Shown piece after piece: positions 60,786-64,000 of a DNA stretch of 64,000 bases. The translations under genes were made by a program, and so were the position numbers. The first letter of the stretch is position 1, and the number at the start of each line of letters is the position of its first letter. This stretch comes from SICU01 sp964408235. GTDB taxonomy: Archaea > Nanobdellota > Nanobdellia > Pacearchaeales > GW2011-AR1. The notes beneath the pieces were generated by a model. That model did no database searches and was not told the DNA's origin. It saw only the letters and a list, made by a program, of their open reading frames with translations. The stretch spans positions 23,168 to 87,167 of the forward strand of contig CAYOYN010000003.1 in assembly GCA_964408235.1 (NCBI GenBank), read 5' to 3'.

Positions 60786-61721
60786 ATGGCAAAAACAAAG
60801 AAAGAAGAATCAATAATATCAAAAGTAGCTCATGCTGCGGAACATGTTGTAGAAGAGATTGGAGAAGTAACTGAAAAAGTTGTTGAAGGTGTTGCTCATG
60901 CAATTACTGGAGATGAAGAAAAGAAACCTAAGAAAAAAGCAGCTCATAAGAAATCTGAAAAATCTGAAGAAAAAGTAGATGAAGAAACTACAAAAGCTAA
61001 GCCTAAGAAAGAAATGTCTGAGGCTCTTAAAGCTAAACTTAAGGCTTTGGAAGGAAAATTCAAAGAAATTGAAAAAATTGATATTAAAGAACAAGTTACT
61101 GGAGAAAAATCAGAACCAACTAATACTCTTGTTCCAATTGAAGACTACTTGAAGAGTTCTATGCATTTAGGAACTCGTGTTATTACTCCAAACATGAGAA
61201 AATACATTTACAAAAGACGTGCTGACGGTCTAGCAGTATTCAATACTGCAATGCTTGACTCCACAGTTAGAGAAGCTGGAGAATTCTTATCTAGATATGC
61301 TCCTGAAGACATAATTGTTGTATGTAAGAGAGAAGCTGGATGGCATGCTGTTAAGTTATTCTCAGAGACTTTAGGAATACGCAGTTTCACTAAAAAATAT
61401 CCTGCTGGAATTTTAACTAACACTAACTTAGCAAACTTCTTTGAAACTAAACTAGTTTTGATTTGTGATCCTTGGTTAGACAAAAACGCTTTAACTGATG
61501 CGAACAGAGTTGGAGTTCCAGTATTGAGCGTTTGCGATAGCAATAACTATTCATTTGGAATTAACCAAATAGTTGCCGGAAATAACAAGAGCGCAAAGAG
61601 TCTTGGAATGATCATGTACCTACTTGCTAAGATATACATTGAAAATAGAAAAATGAAAGCTGATTTACCTGGAATTGACCAATTCATTGATGATTGGGCT
61701 AATTTGATTCCTCCTAAGTAA
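60786..61721 (+). CDS. rps2: ribosomal protein uS2 with long charged N-terminal extension
   Basis: A 311-residue protein. Residues ~116-311 are a normal archaeal uS2 (DYLKSSMHLGTRVITPNM to FIDDWANLIPPK), a small-subunit protein at the head-body junction. The first ~115 residues are a Lys/Glu-rich, probably helical extension that is absent from typical archaeal uS2 (about 200 residues). The ATG at 60786 is the only good start with the upstream promoter; the extension is thus probably translated. Last gene of the rpoK-eno-rps2 cluster. Confidence 0.93.
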   Translation: MAKTKKEESIISKVAHAAEHVVEEIGEVTEKVVEGVAHAITGDEEKKPKKKAAHKKSEKSEEKVDEETTKAKPKKEMSEALKAKLKALEGKFKEIEKIDIKEQVTGEKSEPTNTLVPIEDYLKSSMHLGTRVITPNMRKYIYKRRADGLAVFNTAMLDSTVREAGEFLSRYAPEDIIVVCKREAGWHAVKLFSETLGIRSFTKKYPAGILTNTNLANFFETKLVLICDPWLDKNALTDANRVGVPVLSVCDSNNYSFGINQIVAGNNKSAKSLGMIMYLLAKIYIENRKMKADLPGIDQFIDDWANLIPPK

Positions 61722-61740
61722 TCTTCTGGGTGCAACTATC

Positions 61741-61749
61741 TTTTTATAG
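61741..61749 (+). promoter_or_regulatory. TATA-like box for pyrB
   Basis: TTTTTATAG ends 24 bases before the first-copy pyrB ATG at 61773, which shows that the first copy is the true gene start and that the gap separates it from its continuation. Confidence 0.45.
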
Positions 61750-61765
61750 GTTGAATCATATTTCT

Positions 61766-61820
61766 TATTTTGATGGAGCATTTTATTGAGTCTCAGCAGC
61801 TTACTCCTGAAATAATATTT
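61766..61820 (+). repeat. pyrB: 55-bp direct repeat, left copy (pyrB start), at assembly gap
   Basis: Identical to 61921-61975. Contains the pyrB ATG at 61773 and its first 16 codons. Most likely the same genomic bases assembled twice at contig ends. Confidence 0.9.
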
Positions 61821-61920
61821 NNNNNNNNNNNNNNNNNNNNNNNNNNNNNNNNNNNNNNNNNNNNNNNNNNNNNNNNNNNNNNNNNNNNNNNNNNNNNNNN
61901 NNNNNNNNNNNNNNNNNNNN
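61821..61920. other. 100-N scaffold gap
   Basis: Exactly 100 N characters, the usual placeholder for a gap of unknown size. Flanked by the same 55 bases on both sides, so the contigs probably overlap and the real gap is zero or negative. Confidence 0.97.
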
Positions 61921-61975
61921 TATTTTGATGGAGCATTTTATTGAGTCTCAGCAGCTTACTCCTGAAATAATATTT
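61921..61975 (+). repeat. 55-bp direct repeat, right copy
   Basis: Second copy of 61766-61820; here it opens the complete pyrB reading frame. Confidence 0.9.
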
Positions 61976-62839
61976 GACATTTTTGAAAGGGCCGATGAAT
62001 TCAGAAAAGATAAGACATATGAACCCATCTTGAAAGGCAAGGTACTTGCTACATTATTTTATGAACCAAGCACTAGAACTAGATTAAGTTTTGAGACTGC
62101 AATGTTAAGACTTGGTGGAAGCGTTGTTACAACTGAAAACGCTCGCGAATTCTCTAGCGCGGTTAAAGGAGAGACTCTACAAGATTCTATTCGAGTCGTA
62201 TCAAACTATTCAGATGCCATAGTAATGAGACATTATGAAGAAGGGATGGCAAAAATTGCTTCTAGTGTTTCTAAAGTTCCCATAATAAACGCAGGAGATG
62301 GTAAGGGACAGCATCCAACTCAGGCCTTACTTGATTTGTATACCATATACAAAGAATGTGGTAAACTCAATAATTTAAAAATTGCAATTGTTGGAGATCT
62401 TGCTTCTGGCCGAACTGCTAGATCCTTATGTTATTTACTTGGTAAATTTGCAGGAAACGAAATAATTTTCTTATCTCCAGAGCATTTGAAAATGAAAGAA
62501 GACATTAAAGAATATTTGTCTCGCCACGGAGTTTCTTACAGGGAAGAAAAAAACTTAGATGAGGTTTTGCCTTTTGTTGATATTGTTTACATGACAAGAA
62601 TTCAAAAAGAAAGAATTACATTAGATGAATATAACTCTGCTCGTGGAAAATATATTATTAATCAGAATAACTTTAATTTGTTGAAAAAAAGCGCTAGGAT
62701 TTTACATCCCTTGCCAAAGATAGATGAGATTGTTTTACCTATTGAAATTGAAGAAACAGATGAAAGAGTAGCTTATTTTCGGCAAGCCGAAAACGGTTTG
62801 TATATCAGAATGGCATTACTTGCGCATTTGATGAAATAA
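61928..62839 (+). CDS. pyrB: aspartate carbamoyltransferase catalytic subunit
   Basis: A 303-residue enzyme joining carbamoyl phosphate and aspartate in pyrimidine synthesis. Seen: carbamoyl-phosphate site FYEPSTRTR, SAVKGETL, VMRHYEEG, HPTQALLD and the aspartate-domain MTRIQKER and HPLPKIDEI. Length is normal. The ATG at 61928 (after a TTG) lies in the right repeat copy; promoter and first codons are repeated before the gap. No regulatory subunit gene (pyrI) is seen downstream in this window. Confidence 0.95.
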   Translation: MEHFIESQQLTPEIIFDIFERADEFRKDKTYEPILKGKVLATLFYEPSTRTRLSFETAMLRLGGSVVTTENAREFSSAVKGETLQDSIRVVSNYSDAIVMRHYEEGMAKIASSVSKVPIINAGDGKGQHPTQALLDLYTIYKECGKLNNLKIAIVGDLASGRTARSLCYLLGKFAGNEIIFLSPEHLKMKEDIKEYLSRHGVSYREEKNLDEVLPFVDIVYMTRIQKERITLDEYNSARGKYIINQNNFNLLKKSARILHPLPKIDEIVLPIEIEETDERVAYFRQAENGLYIRMALLAHLMK

Positions 62840-62846
62840 TTTTAAA

Positions 62847-63083
62847 TTATTCAAATAATTCAAGATAGGTTTTTAGAAGATGAACTGAATTTAGAGATGT
62901 TGGATGTTGAGGAACTCTAGACTGTAAGTTTGGAAGTTCTGCCCTATATGCAGCTGCGTGAGCTCTCTTTTCAGATTCATCTAAACCAAGAAAATCTTCT
63001 GAAGATAAATGGTCTAAGACACTTGCTACTTTTGCATGTGCTTTCAACTGATCTAGTGAATTTGTTCTTCTAATGTAATCCAT
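62847..63083 (-). CDS. small hypothetical protein (78 aa)
   Basis: A 78-residue helical soluble protein beginning MDYIRRTNSLDQLKAHAKV. A TATA-like element (GTTTTATAAACC, 63107-63118, minus strand) lies ~24 bases before the start. Convergent with pyrB, 7 bases apart. No family recognised. Confidence 0.5.
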   Translation of the reverse strand: MDYIRRTNSLDQLKAHAKVASVLDHLSSEDFLGLDESEKRAHAAAYRAELPNLQSRVPQHPTSLNSVHLLKTYLELFE

Positions 63084-63192
63084 GGGATCTTTTTCAGAAA
63101 AATTTGGTTTATAAAACTATCTTTTAAAATTTTGATTTTGAATCAAGGGTAAAAATTAGAAGATTTATACAGAATTAATATCTAAGAGTAAG

Positions 63193-63202
63193 GTTTATAT
63201 AC
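63193..63202 (+). promoter_or_regulatory. TATA-like box of the rRNA promoter
   Basis: GTTTATATAC lies in an AT-rich stretch ~260 bases before 16S; expected transcription start near 63225. Confidence 0.45.
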
Positions 63203-63224
63203 TATATTTTAGAACACTCTTCAT

Positions 63225-63458
63225 TAAGATGGAACACGTTGTGAGTGTCTTACGTTATAGCGTCGGGGTTCATCTCCCGGCAAATGCAAAGTAAGATATG
63301 AGGTATGCAATCGGTTAATTTAGTATTTCAAAGCTTTATTTTTTGGAGCGAGTGCGAATTAACTTTCTATATACGAAAGGTAAAAGTTATCATAATAATT
63401 AATGCAATCTTGCCAGATGCATACGAGATCGATAGATTTTCTGAAATTTTATTTCATA
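63225..63458 (+). other. 16S rRNA precursor leader, structured
   Basis: The 375-base stretch between the 78-aa gene and 16S holds no gene. It contains the rRNA promoter, then a nested hairpin at 63245-63299: a nine-pair stem with two G-U pairs, an inner GCGT/ATGC step and a GGG/CCC step closing a loop. GTATGCA (63303-63309) and TGCATAC (63419-63425) are inverted repeats that may bracket the leader. It probably belongs to the pre-16S processing stem, whose 3' half is outside the window. Confidence 0.5.
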
Positions 63459-64000
63459 AATCCAGTTGATCCCGCTGGCGGTTGCGGCTATCTGGTTTGA
63501 CTTAGACATGCAAGTTTTTCCGTAAGGAAAGCGAACTGCTCAGTAACACGTAGATAACCTGCCCTATCGCCCGTAATATCCTCGGGAAACTGAGGTTAAG
63601 AACGGATAGGTGCCGACTACTGGAATGTGTTGGCGCTCAAAGTTTGCGATAGACTGGGTCTGCGGTGGATTAGGTTGTTGGCGGAGTAATAGCCCACCAA
63701 GCCGATGATCCATACGGGTTTTTAGCGAAAGGGCCCGGAGAGGGAGTCTGAGACACTACTCCCAGCCCTACGGGGTGCAGCAGTCGGGTATTTTCTGCAA
63801 TGTACGAAAGTATGACAGGGCGAGCCAGAGTGATTTTCTATATTTGAAAATCTTTTGTGACATGTAAACAGTGTTACGAATAAGGACCGGGCAAGACTGG
63901 TGCCAGTCGCCGCGGTAATCCCAGCGGTCCAAGTCGCAACCACAATTATTGGGTCTAAAACATCCGTAGCTTGCTTGATAAGTCTCTTGTGAAATCCGGC
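63459..64000 (+). rRNA. rrs: 16S ribosomal RNA, 5' part (runs off the window)
   Basis: Starts near CCAGTTGATCCCGCTGG, the archaeal form of the 16S 5' end, followed by CATGCAAGT, ACGGGGTGCAGCAG and the 530-loop GCCGCGGTAA (63909-63918). About 540 bases are present. The 530-loop reads GTGCCAGTCGCCGCGG, with T (63907) where almost all archaea have C. The exact 5' end is uncertain by a few bases. Confidence 0.96.

Noticed and set aside
60819..61094. Long Phe-rich open frame antisense to the uS2 extension
   Set aside because: It is the mirror of a Lys/Glu-rich coding stretch and has no promoter or signal of its own.
61773..61820. A second, truncated pyrB gene before the N gap
   Set aside because: It is identical over 55 bases to the real gene start across a 100-N placeholder, so an assembly overlap explains it better than gene duplication.
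63248..63296. A tRNA or tRNA fragment in the rRNA leader (GGGGTTCATCTCCC looks like a T-arm)
   Set aside because: No acceptor, D or anticodon arms can be drawn around it; a nested hairpin explains the pairing.
1..64000. CRISPR arrays, insertion sequences or integrase genes
   Set aside because: I looked for regularly spaced repeats, transposase-like motifs and tRNA-adjacent integrases and found none; the only long direct repeat is the assembly overlap at the N gap.

Overview
The window is an AT-rich archaeal chromosome segment. Archaeal marks throughout are: TATA-like boxes about 22-30 bases before start codons (many genes look leaderless), tRNA genes with bulge-helix-bulge introns, a 7S SRP RNA, proteasome, exosome, SBDS, aCPSF1, Mre11-Rad50, archaeal RNA polymerase subunit K, type IV pilins with class III signal peptides, and an archaeal-type 16S rRNA that enters at the right end. 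Many short orphan genes, short versions of known proteins (Rad50, enolase) and very AT-rich codon use suggest a DPANN archaeon of the Woesearchaeota/Pacearchaeota type. That placement is inference from gene content; the 16S fragment would settle it.

Layout. 0-2.4 kb: an 8-oxoguanine glycosylase fragment, a ZIP metal transporter divergent from a Fur-family regulator, a DUF1761 membrane protein and an intron-containing tRNA-Leu. 2.6-8.5 kb: a membrane HExxH protein, envelope proteins, an intron-containing tRNA-Thr(CGU) and argS. 8.5-8.8 kb: SRP RNA. 8.8-17.3 kb: a type IV pilus/archaellum-like locus with seven pilin-like proteins, one secretion ATPase and a platform split over two genes, interrupted on the opposite strand by a homologue of the ArmA/FmrO 16S rRNA m7G methyltransferases. 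17.3-19.2 kb: archease and RtcB, the tRNA-splicing ligase pair. 19.2-25.7 kb: two large surface proteins overlapping a gene set that matches ArvA/ArvB/ArvC, the small-GTPase module tied to extracellular vesicles in haloarchaea. 25.8-30.1 kb: CCA-adding enzyme, a TrmB regulator with three small unknown genes, and a presenilin-family protease. 30.2-39.5 kb, mostly minus strand: proteasome beta with aCPSF1, Rad50-Mre11, an RNase J operon.

39.9-43.0 kb: an HtrA-like protease, the RNase P subunit Pop5, proteasome alpha and SBDS, which form the first half of the classic archaeal exosome superoperon. 43.0-55.9 kb: small paralogous orphan genes and a surface-glycan island (two GT39-like transferases, GT2 and GT4 transferases, a flippase, lectin-like and Gly/Tyr-rich secreted proteins). 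56.1-61.7 kb: the second half of the superoperon (Rrp4, Rrp41, Rrp42) joined to rpoK, enolase and ribosomal protein uS2. 61.8-62.8 kb: pyrB beside a 100-N scaffold gap flanked by a 55-bp duplication that looks like an assembly artefact. 63.2 kb to the end: an rRNA promoter, a structured leader and the first ~540 bases of 16S rRNA.

Working together: tRNA introns, archease, RtcB and the CCA enzyme form a tRNA-maturation theme. Exosome, RNase J, aCPSF1 and RNase P Pop5 form an RNA-processing theme. Pili, the ArvABC module, surface proteins and glycosylation form a large cell-surface theme, as expected for a small, host-associated archaeon.
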